Source: Pseudomonadota bacterium (GTDB lineage Bacteria > Pseudomonadota > Gammaproteobacteria > Steroidobacterales > Steroidobacteraceae). From it: a stretch of DNA of 9,789 bases. The stretch is from NCBI GenBank assembly GCA_021838065.1, contig JAKCEJ010000085.1, forward strand, positions 1 through 9,789, read 5' to 3'. The translations under genes and the position numbers were made by a program. Below, one piece after another: positions 1 to 7,072 of the stretch. How positions within the stretch are numbered: the first letter of the stretch is position 1; each line of letters begins with the position of its first letter. Under the pieces are notes generated by a model, which made no database searches, was not told the origin of the DNA, and was given only the letters and a program-made list of their open reading frames with translations.

Positions 1-186
1 GTTGATGCTCTTCCAGCCGGCGATGGAGGAGCCGTCGAACATCTTGCCGTCGCGGAACAGGTCCTCATCGACCAGGCGCGCCGGGATGGTCACGTGCTGT
101 TCCTTGCCGCGGGAGTCGGTGAACCTGAGGTCCGCGAACTTGACGTCTTTTTCCGTGATCAGCTTTAGTACATCGCTCGGTGTCAT
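1..186 (-). CDS. glnA: Glutamine synthetase type I, N-terminal fragment (cut by window edge)
   Basis: This is the first 62 codons of glutamine synthetase, the cytoplasmic ATP-dependent enzyme that joins ammonia to glutamate and is the main entry point for nitrogen assimilation. The visible protein starts MTPSDVLKLITEKDVKFADL and continues with the family N-terminal (beta-grasp) segment, including KEQHVTIPA and the hallmark GKMFDGSSIAGW near residues 47-58. It closely follows the start of Escherichia coli GlnA as I remember it. The ATG at 184-186 is preceded by a strong ribosome binding site, GGAGG, four bases upstream (plus-strand positions 191-195). The gene runs leftward out of the window, so catalytic residues and the adenylylation site cannot be checked. 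Its upstream region carries a sigma-54 promoter and NtrC-type sites, which supports the identification. Confidence 0.96.
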   Translation of the reverse strand, partial: MTPSDVLKLITEKDVKFADLRFTDSRGKEQHVTIPARLVDEDLFRDGKMFDGSSIAGWKSIN

Positions 187-326
187 ATCGCCTCCGGAGG
201 AATAGGGGTAGCGCGCCCGCCGCGTCGGAACAGCCCGAGCTGCCGCCGGACCGTGCCGATCGCCAGGATCTGCCGGTCGCTCGACGTCCATTCGCTAGTG
301 CGCCGCGGGGCGGAGCACCTGGATAG

Positions 327-342
327 TGCAGCTGCCGTGCCA
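327..342 (-). promoter_or_regulatory. Sigma-54 (RpoN) promoter of glnA
   Basis: Read on the minus strand this is TGGCACGGCAGCTGCA. It matches the sigma-54 consensus TGGCACG-N4-TTGCA at all specified bases except one (C for T at the first base of the -12 element). The invariant GG and GC pairs are separated by exactly ten bases, as the family requires. Transcription would begin near position 316, giving a glnA leader of roughly 130 nucleotides. Two NtrC-type palindromes lie upstream at enhancer distance, as at glnA promoters of enteric bacteria. The assignment is by sequence match only. Confidence 0.85.
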
Positions 343-392
343 GACCCGGGCTCTCAGCAAATCAATGACCTGGCCACTTCGTGCCCGTATTT

Positions 393-409
393 TGCACCAA
401 TTTGGTGCT
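393..409. promoter_or_regulatory. NtrC-type enhancer site 1
   Basis: The sequence TGCACCAATTTGGTGCT is a near-perfect palindrome. It matches the NtrC (GlnG) consensus TGCACC-N5-GGTGCA at 11 of 12 specified positions. Its centre (401) is about 85 bp upstream of the predicted glnA start of transcription. Phosphorylated NtrC bound here would be expected to activate the sigma-54 promoter under nitrogen limitation. Confidence 0.85.
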
Positions 410-423
410 CCTCGCCGCATCAT

Positions 424-440
424 AGCACCGAAATGGTGCG
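424..440. promoter_or_regulatory. NtrC-type enhancer site 2
   Basis: The sequence AGCACCGAAATGGTGCG keeps both GCACC and GGTGC arms of the NtrC consensus with the correct five-base spacer, matching 10 of 12 specified positions. Its centre (432) is 31 bp from that of site 1, about three helical turns, so two dimers would sit on the same face of the DNA. Paired strong sites at this spacing are typical of glnA enhancers. Confidence 0.8.
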
Positions 441-529
441 TCAGCGGCGCAAGTGGACCCGGGAGGTCCAGCTCGGCCGCGACCTCGGGCCCTGTTTTGG
501 TGCGCGATTCCCGCGCGGTAGGCCTTCGC

Positions 530-535
530 TATACT
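530..535 (+). promoter_or_regulatory. Possible -10 element for the glyQ operon
   Basis: TATACT matches the sigma-70 -10 consensus at five of six positions and lies 30 bases before the glyQ ATG, so transcription could start near 542 with a leader of about 24 nucleotides. No convincing -35 box is present; the best candidate is a 3 of 6 match near 508-513. The call rests mainly on position and on the -10 hexamer. Confidence 0.45.
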
Positions 536-565
536 CGGGGGCTGTTTTGTTCCATTGGCCAACTC

Positions 566-1480
<915 letters not shown>

Positions 1481-1485
1481 GCCGC

Positions 1486-3633
1486 ATGGAAAAGCGCGAC
1501 TTCCTGGTCGAGATCGGCACCGAGGAGCTGCCGCCCAAGGCGCTGCGGCTGCTGGAGCACTCGTTCGCGGCCGGCATCGAGGCCGGCCTCGCCAAGGCGG
1601 CGCTCGCCCACAGCGCGCTGCAGTCCTTCGCCACGCCGCGGCGGCTCGCGGTGCGAGTCAGGCGGCTGGCCGCCAGCCAGCCCGATCAGCGCATCGAGCG
1701 GCGCGGCCCGCCGGTCAGCGCGGCGTTCGATGCCGGCGGCGCGCCCACGCGGGCCGCGCAGGCGTTCGCCGCGAGTTGCGCGGTCGGCCTCGAGGCGCTC
1801 GAGCGGCGCGCGGACGCCAAGGGTGAATTTCTCTATTACAGCGGAGTCAGGCCCGGCGCGCCGACCGCCGGGCTGCTGCCCGGCATCGTGCAGAGCGCGC
1901 TCGATGCGCTGCCCATTCCGCGCCGCATGCGCTGGGGCGCCTGTGAAGCGCAATTCGTGCGCCCCGTGCACTGGATCGTGATGCTCTACGGCCGGGAAGT
2001 CGTGCCGGCGACGCTGCTCGAGACGGCCGCAGGCAATATGACCCGGGGCCATCGCTTCCATGCCCCGAAGCCGCTGCGGCTCGCCAGCCCCGGCGCCTAC
2101 GAGCGGACCCTCGGGCAGCGCGGGCATGTCGTCGCCGATTTCGCGGCGCGACGGGAACGGATCCGCGAGGGCGTGAGCGCGGCGGCCGCCGCGCTCGGCG
2201 GCCGGGCGCTGCTCGACGATGCGCTGCTCGATGAGGTGACCGCGCTGGTGGAGTGGCCCGTGCCGCTCGCGGGCCGCTTCGAGCCGCGCTTCCTCGATCT
2301 GCCGCGCGAGGTGCTGATCTCGACGCTGGAGGATCACCAGCGCTACTTCCCGCTCGAGCGCGCGGACGGCGCGCTCCTGCCGTGTTTCGTCGCGGTTGCC
2401 AACATTGAGAGCCGCGAGCCGGCGAAGGTCATCGAAGGCAACGAGCGCGTGGTGCGCCCGCGCCTGGCCGACGCCGCGTTCTTCTGGGAGCAAGACCGCA
2501 AGGCACCGCTCGCCGCCCGCATCGAGGGGCTCGATGCGGTGACGTTCCAGGCGCGGCTCGGCTCCCTCGGCGACCGCGCCCGGCGCATCCGCGCGCTGGC
2601 CGTACAGATGGCCACCGCGCTCGGGCAGCCGGCCGCCCCGCTCGAGCGGGCGGCGATGCTGTGCAAATGCGATCTGCTCACCGCCATGGTCGGGGAATTC
2701 CCGGAGCTGCAGGGCATCATGGGCACTCACTATGCCGCGGCCGACGGCGAGGACCGTGAGGTCGCGGCGGCGATCGGCGAGCACTACCTGCCGCGCGCCG
2801 CCGGCGGCGCGCTGCCGCTCACTGCCGCAGGCACCGTCCTCGCGGTGGCCGACAAGCTCGATACCCTGGCGGGGATTTTCGCCATCGGCGAGAAGCCCAC
2901 GGGCACGAAGGATCCGTTCGGACTGCGGCGCGCGGCCATCGGGCTGATCCGCATCCTGCTCGAGAAGCGCCTGGAGATCGATCTCACGGCGCTCCTGGAG
3001 CAGGCGGCGCGCCTGGCGCGCGCGGACATCGAGCGGATCGCGGTCAGCGCCGGCAAGCCGGTGCCGGCGGTGCCGGACTGCGCCGGCGAGCTTTACGAGT
3101 ACGTGTTCGAGCGGCTGCGCGCCTATTATCTCGAAGGCGAGCCGCGGGCGGCGGGGGGCGCACGCCCCATCACCACCGAGATGTTCGACGCGGCGCTCGC
3201 GACGCGACCGCGCTCGCCGCTCGAGCTCGACGCGCGGCTCGCCGCGCTCAGCGCCTTTCTCGCGCTGCCGGAGGCGGCCAGCCTGACGGCGGCGAACAAG
3301 CGCGTTGCCAACATCCTGAAGAAGAGCGAGCCGCGCGGCGGCGAGCGGACGGCTGCGGTAGTCGATCCAACACTGTTCAACGAGCCGGCCGAGCGCGCGC
3401 TGTTCGAGGCACTGCACGCGTTGCGCGCGACCGTTGCATCCGCCATCGACCGGCGCGACTACGCCGGAGCGCTGACGGAGCTCGCCGGACTGCGCCAGGC
3501 GGTCGATGCCTTCTTCGATCAGGTCATGGTCATGGACGAGGACCCGCGGCTGCGCGGCAACCGCCTGGCGCTGCTGTCGGACATGCGCGCCCTCTTCGCG
3601 GGTGTGGCGGACCTGTCGCGGCTGCCGGGCTGA
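1486..3633 (+). CDS. glyS: Glycine--tRNA ligase beta subunit
   Basis: This 715-residue protein is the beta subunit of bacterial glycyl-tRNA synthetase, which binds tRNA and is needed for aminoacylation together with GlyQ. It opens with the family signature FLVEIGTEELPPKAL (about residues 6-20). The central HD-like region contains KCDLLTAMVGEFPELQG near residue 395. ADKLDTLAGIF (about 455-465) and KDPFGLRRAA (about 475-484) follow, and the C-terminal DALR-type anticodon-binding region ends in FFDQVMVMDED and NRLALLSDM (about 676-700). E. coli GlyS is 689 residues, so length is normal. I chose the ATG at 1486 because the GGGAG at 1471-1475 lies ten bases before it and because MEKRDFLVEIG matches the family start. 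A GTG at 1477, which overlaps the glyQ stop, would add three residues but leaves only one base after the GGGAG. Confidence 0.96.
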   Translation: MEKRDFLVEIGTEELPPKALRLLEHSFAAGIEAGLAKAALAHSALQSFATPRRLAVRVRRLAASQPDQRIERRGPPVSAAFDAGGAPTRAAQAFAASCAVGLEALERRADAKGEFLYYSGVRPGAPTAGLLPGIVQSALDALPIPRRMRWGACEAQFVRPVHWIVMLYGREVVPATLLETAAGNMTRGHRFHAPKPLRLASPGAYERTLGQRGHVVADFAARRERIREGVSAAAAALGGRALLDDALLDEVTALVEWPVPLAGRFEPRFLDLPREVLISTLEDHQRYFPLERADGALLPCFVAVANIESREPAKVIEGNERVVRPRLADAAFFWEQDRKAPLAARIEGLDAVTFQARLGSLGDRARRIRALAVQMATALGQPAAPLERAAMLCKCDLLTAMVGEFPELQGIMGTHYAAADGEDREVAAAIGEHYLPRAAGGALPLTAAGTVLAVADKLDTLAGIFAIGEKPTGTKDPFGLRRAAIGLIRILLEKRLEIDLTALLEQAARLARADIERIAVSAGKPVPAVPDCAGELYEYVFERLRAYYLEGEPRAAGGARPITTEMFDAALATRPRSPLELDARLAALSAFLALPEAASLTAANKRVANILKKSEPRGGERTAAVVDPTLFNEPAERALFEALHALRATVASAIDRRDYAGALTELAGLRQAVDAFFDQVMVMDEDPRLRGNRLALLSDMRALFAGVADLSRLPG

Positions 3634-3642
3634 GGGAGCGTC

Positions 3643-4368
3643 ATGCAGCTGCTCGGATCGCTATTCTTCACGGTGTTCCTGTTTCTGTGGACGTTCTGCT
3701 ACGCGATCTTCTTCGTGATCGCCTGTGCCATGCTGCCCTTCCCGCGCCGCTTCGCGCTGGTGCGGGTCTGGTCGCGGGTGCTGCTCGCGGTGCTGAAGGC
3801 AACCTGCCGGCTGGACTACCGCATCGAGGGCCTCGAGCACCTGCCGGCGGGCAATCACATCGCGCTATGGAAGCACTCCTCCTCGTGGGAGACCATCGCC
3901 ATGGCGCTGGTGATTCCCCGGCAGGTATGGGTGCTCAAGCGCGAGCTCACGTGGATCCCCTTCGTCGGCTGGGGCATCCGCCAGATGCATGCCATCGCCA
4001 TCGACCGCAAGTCGGGCCACTCGGCCGTCAGTCAGGTGATCGCACAAGGCAAGGAGCGCCTGGCGGAAGGCGACTGGATCGTGATTTTCCCCGAGGGCAC
4101 GCGCATGCCGCCGGGCGAGACGCGCCGCTACGGCGTCAGCGGCGCGCTGCTCTCGGCGGAGACCGGCGCGCTGCTGGTGCCGGTGGCGCACGATGCGGGC
4201 CGGTACTGGCCGCGGCGCGGGTGGCGCAAGCGGCCCGGCACCATCCGCCTGGTGATCGGCCCGCCGGTGAGCGCCCGCGGGCGCGACCCGCGCGAGGTCA
4301 ATCAGGAAGTTCAGGCGTGGATCGAGGCGACCGTGGCGCGGCTGGAAGGGCGCGCCACGGCCGAGTGA
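3643..4368 (+). CDS. plsC: 1-acyl-sn-glycerol-3-phosphate acyltransferase (PlsC family)
   Basis: This 241-residue inner-membrane protein belongs to the PlsC/LPLAT family, which transfers an acyl group to lysophosphatidic acid to make phosphatidic acid for phospholipid synthesis. A hydrophobic N-terminal segment (about residues 3-31) is a likely membrane anchor. The acyltransferase motifs are in order: H78-SSSW-E83 (the HX4D/E catalytic motif, here with Glu), AIDR at about 119-122 (motif II), FPEGTR at 149-154 (motif III, substrate phosphate binding) and LVPVAHDAG at about 178-186 (motif IV). The ATG lies nine bases after the glyS stop with a good GAGGGAG ribosome binding site (3632-3638), so translation is likely linked to glyS. 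In many gammaproteobacteria a plsC-like gene also follows glyS, usually with gmhB between them; gmhB is absent here. The exact acyl acceptor cannot be told from sequence. Confidence 0.88.
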   Translation: MQLLGSLFFTVFLFLWTFCYAIFFVIACAMLPFPRRFALVRVWSRVLLAVLKATCRLDYRIEGLEHLPAGNHIALWKHSSSWETIAMALVIPRQVWVLKRELTWIPFVGWGIRQMHAIAIDRKSGHSAVSQVIAQGKERLAEGDWIVIFPEGTRMPPGETRRYGVSGALLSAETGALLVPVAHDAGRYWPRRGWRKRPGTIRLVIGPPVSARGRDPREVNQEVQAWIEATVARLEGRATAE

Positions 4369-4380
4369 GACAGCGGACCG

Positions 4381-5166
4381 ATGCACACACGAATCTTTCA
4401 GCTCGATGCCTTCACCCGTCGGCGCTTCAGCGGCAACCCCGCGGCGGTGATGCCGCTCGAGGCATTTCCATCGGGCGAGGTGCTGCAGGCGATCGCGGCG
4501 GAGAACAATCTTTCCGAGACGGCGTTCCTGGTCGGCGGGAACGGGGTCTACCAGCTGCGCTGGTTCACGCCGAAGGTCGAGGTGCCGCTGTGCGGGCACG
4601 CCACGCTCGCCAGCGCCGCAGTGGTGCTGGAGAGGCTGGAGCCGCAGCGTGCGGCGGTTACGTTTCACACCGCGAGCGGCGCGCTGCACGTGACACGCAC
4701 TGCCGGCGGCTACGCGATGGACTTTCCCGCGCGGCCGACCGCGGCAGGGAGCGCATCCGATGCGCTCATCCGGGCGCTCGGTGCAGTCCCGCAGGAAGTG
4801 CGCGCCGATGCCATCAATTATCTCGTCGTGCTCGACAGCGAGCGGACGGTGCGCAGCTTGACGCCGGATATCGCGGCCATCGCCGCGCTGGACCGACAGG
4901 GTGTGATCATCACGGCGCGCGGCGACGGCGAGTACGATTGTGTCAGCCGTTACTTCACCCCCGCACGAGGCGTTGCGGAGGATCCCGTGACCGGCAGCGC
5001 CCACTGCGCGCTGGCGCCGTACTGGTCCGAGCGCCTCGGCAAGGCGCAGCTGCGCGCCTACCAGGCATCCCGGCGCGGCGGCGAGATGAGCTGCCGGGTG
5101 AGCGGCGAGCGCGTCGAGCTCGAGGGGGCCTGCGTGTTTTATCTGGAAGGGGACGCCGAGATCTGA
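4381..5166 (+). CDS. PhzF-family isomerase/epimerase-like protein
   Basis: This 261-residue protein belongs to the PhzF family, built from two diaminopimelate-epimerase-like halves. Family members carry out proton-shift isomerisations; PhzF itself acts in phenazine synthesis, but most bacterial homologues have no known substrate. The start FQLDAFTRRRFSGNPAAV is the family N-terminal signature. The catalytic glutamate sits in NLSETAF as E46 (equivalent to E45 of PhzF), followed by CGHATL with H73 and EDPVTGSAHC with D201 and S206, matching the PhzF D208/S213 pair in spacing. The active site therefore looks intact. The gene begins 12 bases after plsC, so it is probably the last gene of the glyQS-plsC operon; its ribosome binding site is weak. 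No phenazine genes lie in the window, so a phenazine role is unlikely. Length is slightly short of PhzF (about 278). Confidence 0.9.
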   Translation: MHTRIFQLDAFTRRRFSGNPAAVMPLEAFPSGEVLQAIAAENNLSETAFLVGGNGVYQLRWFTPKVEVPLCGHATLASAAVVLERLEPQRAAVTFHTASGALHVTRTAGGYAMDFPARPTAAGSASDALIRALGAVPQEVRADAINYLVVLDSERTVRSLTPDIAAIAALDRQGVIITARGDGEYDCVSRYFTPARGVAEDPVTGSAHCALAPYWSERLGKAQLRAYQASRRGGEMSCRVSGERVELEGACVFYLEGDAEI

Positions 5167-5192
5167 CCCGTCCCGCCGTCTCGCCCGCCGCG

Positions 5193-5210
5193 AGCCGGAC
5201 CGTTCCGGCT
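5193..5210. terminator. Weak hairpin between convergent genes
   Basis: AGCCGGA (5193-5199) pairs perfectly with TCCGGCT (5204-5210) around a CCGT loop. It starts 27 bases after the PhzF-family gene's stop and lies 78 bases beyond the stop of the facing peptidase gene. No run of T follows on either strand, so if it ends transcription it does so imperfectly or with Rho. Confidence 0.35.
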
Positions 5211-5287
5211 GTCAGAAGACGGCTAGCCCAGGAGTCGTGCGTTCCGTCGGATGCCGGTGTCTGGCGGCGAGAGCGTTGGCCGCGCGG

Positions 5288-6865
5288 CTAAAGGTTCTGG
5301 ATCGCGGCGATCTGCTGGCCGTTGGGACTGCCGAGGCCGGTGCACGCGTCCCAGCCGGCCGATGCCTCGTAGCCGCCGTTGTTGCCTTTCGTGATGTCGC
5401 GGCAGGCGGCCTCGTGCGGGTAGAGGGCCGGCTGGATATAACCCGCTTTGCGCCCCGTCAGCGCATTGATGCGCGCGATGAGCCCTGCCCACAACGGCGC
5501 CACGGCACTGGTTCCGCCGAAAACCGCCTGCACTCCGTCGACGACAACCTCGTAGCCTGTCTGAGGGTCGGCATCCGCGGCAACGTCCGGCACGCCTCGC
5601 GCCGTCAACGGCTGGGTTTGCCCCTGAACGGTGGTCGTGTCGAGTCCTTGCTGCCACAAGGGCAGTGCAAAAAACGCGCTGACGCCGCCGCCCGAGGCGC
5701 CCGAGGCGGGATTGCCGTCGTTCCACACGACTTCGCCCTGGATGGCAGCGGTCGTCGCCGTCAAGCGGGTGCCGCCACATCCGAGGGCATGCGGACTTGA
5801 TGCTGGGAAATCGACGTGATTGGCCCCGTCAGCAACACCGTCAGTCGATCCGCTGTCGCCTGACGCCACGCATACTGTGACGCCGAGCACCGCCGCCGCT
5901 TGCAGCGCCTGGTCCATTGCAGTGAGCGCCTGCGGTGTCCATGTCGACTCCGGTCCGCCCCAGCTGATGGAGACCACCGAAGGCGCATTGACCGCATCGT
6001 GGACCGCAGTCGTGACCGCGTCCAGGAAGCCTGCGTCCGTGTTGGGCGCAAAGTAGACGGCGATCTTCGCGGCTGGCGCGACAGTGCCGGCCACCTCAAT
6101 ATCGAGCATCACCTCGCCGTCCGCGCTGTTTGGATTGCCGCTCGGCGCATTGGCGGCATGATCGACCGACACCGTGATCACCTCCGGCACGGGCAGGCCG
6201 AGGCCGGCGAAGTAGCTCTGCAGGTCCTGCGGCCGGTAGCCGCCGCCGAGCTCGATGAGCGCGATGCACTGGCCCTGTCCCGAGCCGGCCGGAAATTGGT
6301 ACAAGGAAGCGATCTGCACGGCGGTGAACGAATTGGCCGGCGGCGTCGCAGCACGCGAGCGGCGGGGCTTCGGGCCGGTGCGCACGCGAAAGTGCGGGCG
6401 GGCCTGTGGGCGGTTGTCCAGGCCCAGCACGGCGACCACGATGTCCCGCAGTTCCTCGGGCAGCCGCACCGCGGCGCGCAAGCCGCGGTAAGTGCCCTGC
6501 GGATGCTCGAATTGCCACAGCTCGACGCCGAACGCAGCGCTCATTTGGGCCACGGTGCCGGCAAGCACGATGGTGCGCCGCGCAGCATGCTGCTGGACGA
6601 CGGCGAGGCCGTGCGCGGCGGCGAATGCGCCGACGGCGCGCAGATCGGCCTCGGCCGTGCCGTGCGCCCCGGCAAACTGCTCTCGTGTCAGGGCCACCGG
6701 GCGCTCGCCGCGGCCGAGTCGCTCGAGCCGGTCGCCCCAGCGCGCCTGGTCATTCGGACGCAGGATGAGGCTGATCTCCAGCCGCTCGTCCCCGGCGGCG
6801 GGGCGCAGCGGGCGCGCCCCCGGCAGCGGTTCGCGTGCGCTGCCCTGCAGCTCAAATCGGGTCAT
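5288..6865 (-). CDS. S53 family peptidase (sedolisin/kumamolisin-like)
   Basis: This 525-residue protein is a serine-carboxyl (sedolisin) proprotease, a group usually active at acid pH. Residues 1 to about 175 form the activation prodomain, with VELWQFEHPQGTYRG and VLGLDNRPQARPHFR as typical blocks. The catalytic domain follows. Its tetrad is intact: E251 and D255 in GEVMLDIEVAG, the oxyanion aspartate D337 in ASGDSGSTDG, and the nucleophile S453 in GGTSAVAP. Spacing matches kumamolisin (E78, D82, D164, S278) within two residues. The C-terminal calcium site is also present (DITKGNN and GWDACTG, about 490-515). No signal peptide is visible: the N-terminus is polar, which I also recall for Bacillus prokumamolisin. 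The ATG has a good AAGGAG site five bases upstream (plus 6871-6876). The gene is transcribed alone, convergent with the PhzF gene and divergent from the beta-propeller gene. The target protein is unknown. Confidence 0.94.
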   Translation of the reverse strand: MTRFELQGSAREPLPGARPLRPAAGDERLEISLILRPNDQARWGDRLERLGRGERPVALTREQFAGAHGTAEADLRAVGAFAAAHGLAVVQQHAARRTIVLAGTVAQMSAAFGVELWQFEHPQGTYRGLRAAVRLPEELRDIVVAVLGLDNRPQARPHFRVRTGPKPRRSRAATPPANSFTAVQIASLYQFPAGSGQGQCIALIELGGGYRPQDLQSYFAGLGLPVPEVITVSVDHAANAPSGNPNSADGEVMLDIEVAGTVAPAAKIAVYFAPNTDAGFLDAVTTAVHDAVNAPSVVSISWGGPESTWTPQALTAMDQALQAAAVLGVTVCVASGDSGSTDGVADGANHVDFPASSPHALGCGGTRLTATTAAIQGEVVWNDGNPASGASGGGVSAFFALPLWQQGLDTTTVQGQTQPLTARGVPDVAADADPQTGYEVVVDGVQAVFGGTSAVAPLWAGLIARINALTGRKAGYIQPALYPHEAACRDITKGNNGGYEASAGWDACTGLGSPNGQQIAAIQNL

Positions 6866-7009
6866 GGCGTCTCCTTCTGCGAGCGCATCGTCTGGGCAGG
6901 GCAGACCCTAGCGCGCGAGCGGTCGGGCGCGCCAGTTGTGACGACAAATGGCGACAGTGCGACGGGCGGGTGAGGCAGCCGGAACTCGCGGCCGGCATCC
7001 CGGGCGCAG

Positions 7010-7015
7010 CATAAT
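7010..7015 (+). promoter_or_regulatory. Possible -10 element for the beta-propeller gene
   Basis: CATAAT matches the sigma-70 -10 consensus at five of six positions and lies 57 bases before the ATG at 7073. I could not find a convincing -35 element at the right distance. The rest of the 207-bp gap (6866-7072) shows no gene. Confidence 0.3.
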
Positions 7016-7072
7016 CCGGGTGACGACGGTGCAGCACTGCCCGGCCCGTCACGGCAACAGGGGAGAATACAA

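Larger units (their letters stand above)
187..565. other. Divergent glnA/glyQ control region
   Basis: This 379-bp stretch lies between the outward-facing starts of glnA and glyQ. Reading frames that cross it look like chance open frames of GC-rich DNA, and I see no gene in it. Going from glnA to glyQ it holds the glnA ribosome binding site, a long leader, a sigma-54 promoter (327-342), two NtrC-type palindromes (393-409 and 424-440), a lone half-site at about 497-504, and a possible sigma-70 -10 element for glyQ (530-535). The AT-richer patch at about 388-435 stands out from the GC-rich surroundings and coincides with the two palindromes. Confidence 0.8.

Noticed and set aside
326..565. An 80-residue N-terminal extension of GlyQ
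   Set aside because: The extension would run through the NtrC sites and sigma-54 promoter, has no similarity to GlyQ, and the family start coincides with the ATG at 566.
3865..5004. A 379-codon minus-strand frame opposite plsC and the PhzF gene
   Set aside because: Antisense to two supported genes, with no family-like sequence.
3687..5291. A 534-codon plus-strand frame across plsC and the PhzF gene
   Set aside because: It is in another frame of two genes with clear motifs, has low-complexity Arg/Ala/Gly composition, and runs across their boundary.
5900..6973. A 357-codon plus-strand frame opposite the S53 peptidase
   Set aside because: Antisense to a peptidase with an intact catalytic tetrad; His/Arg/Ala-rich composition without domains.
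6981..6986. GGAACT resembling a sigma-E -35 box upstream of the beta-propeller gene
   Set aside because: No matching -10 element (TCnnA type) is found at the expected 15-17 bp distance.
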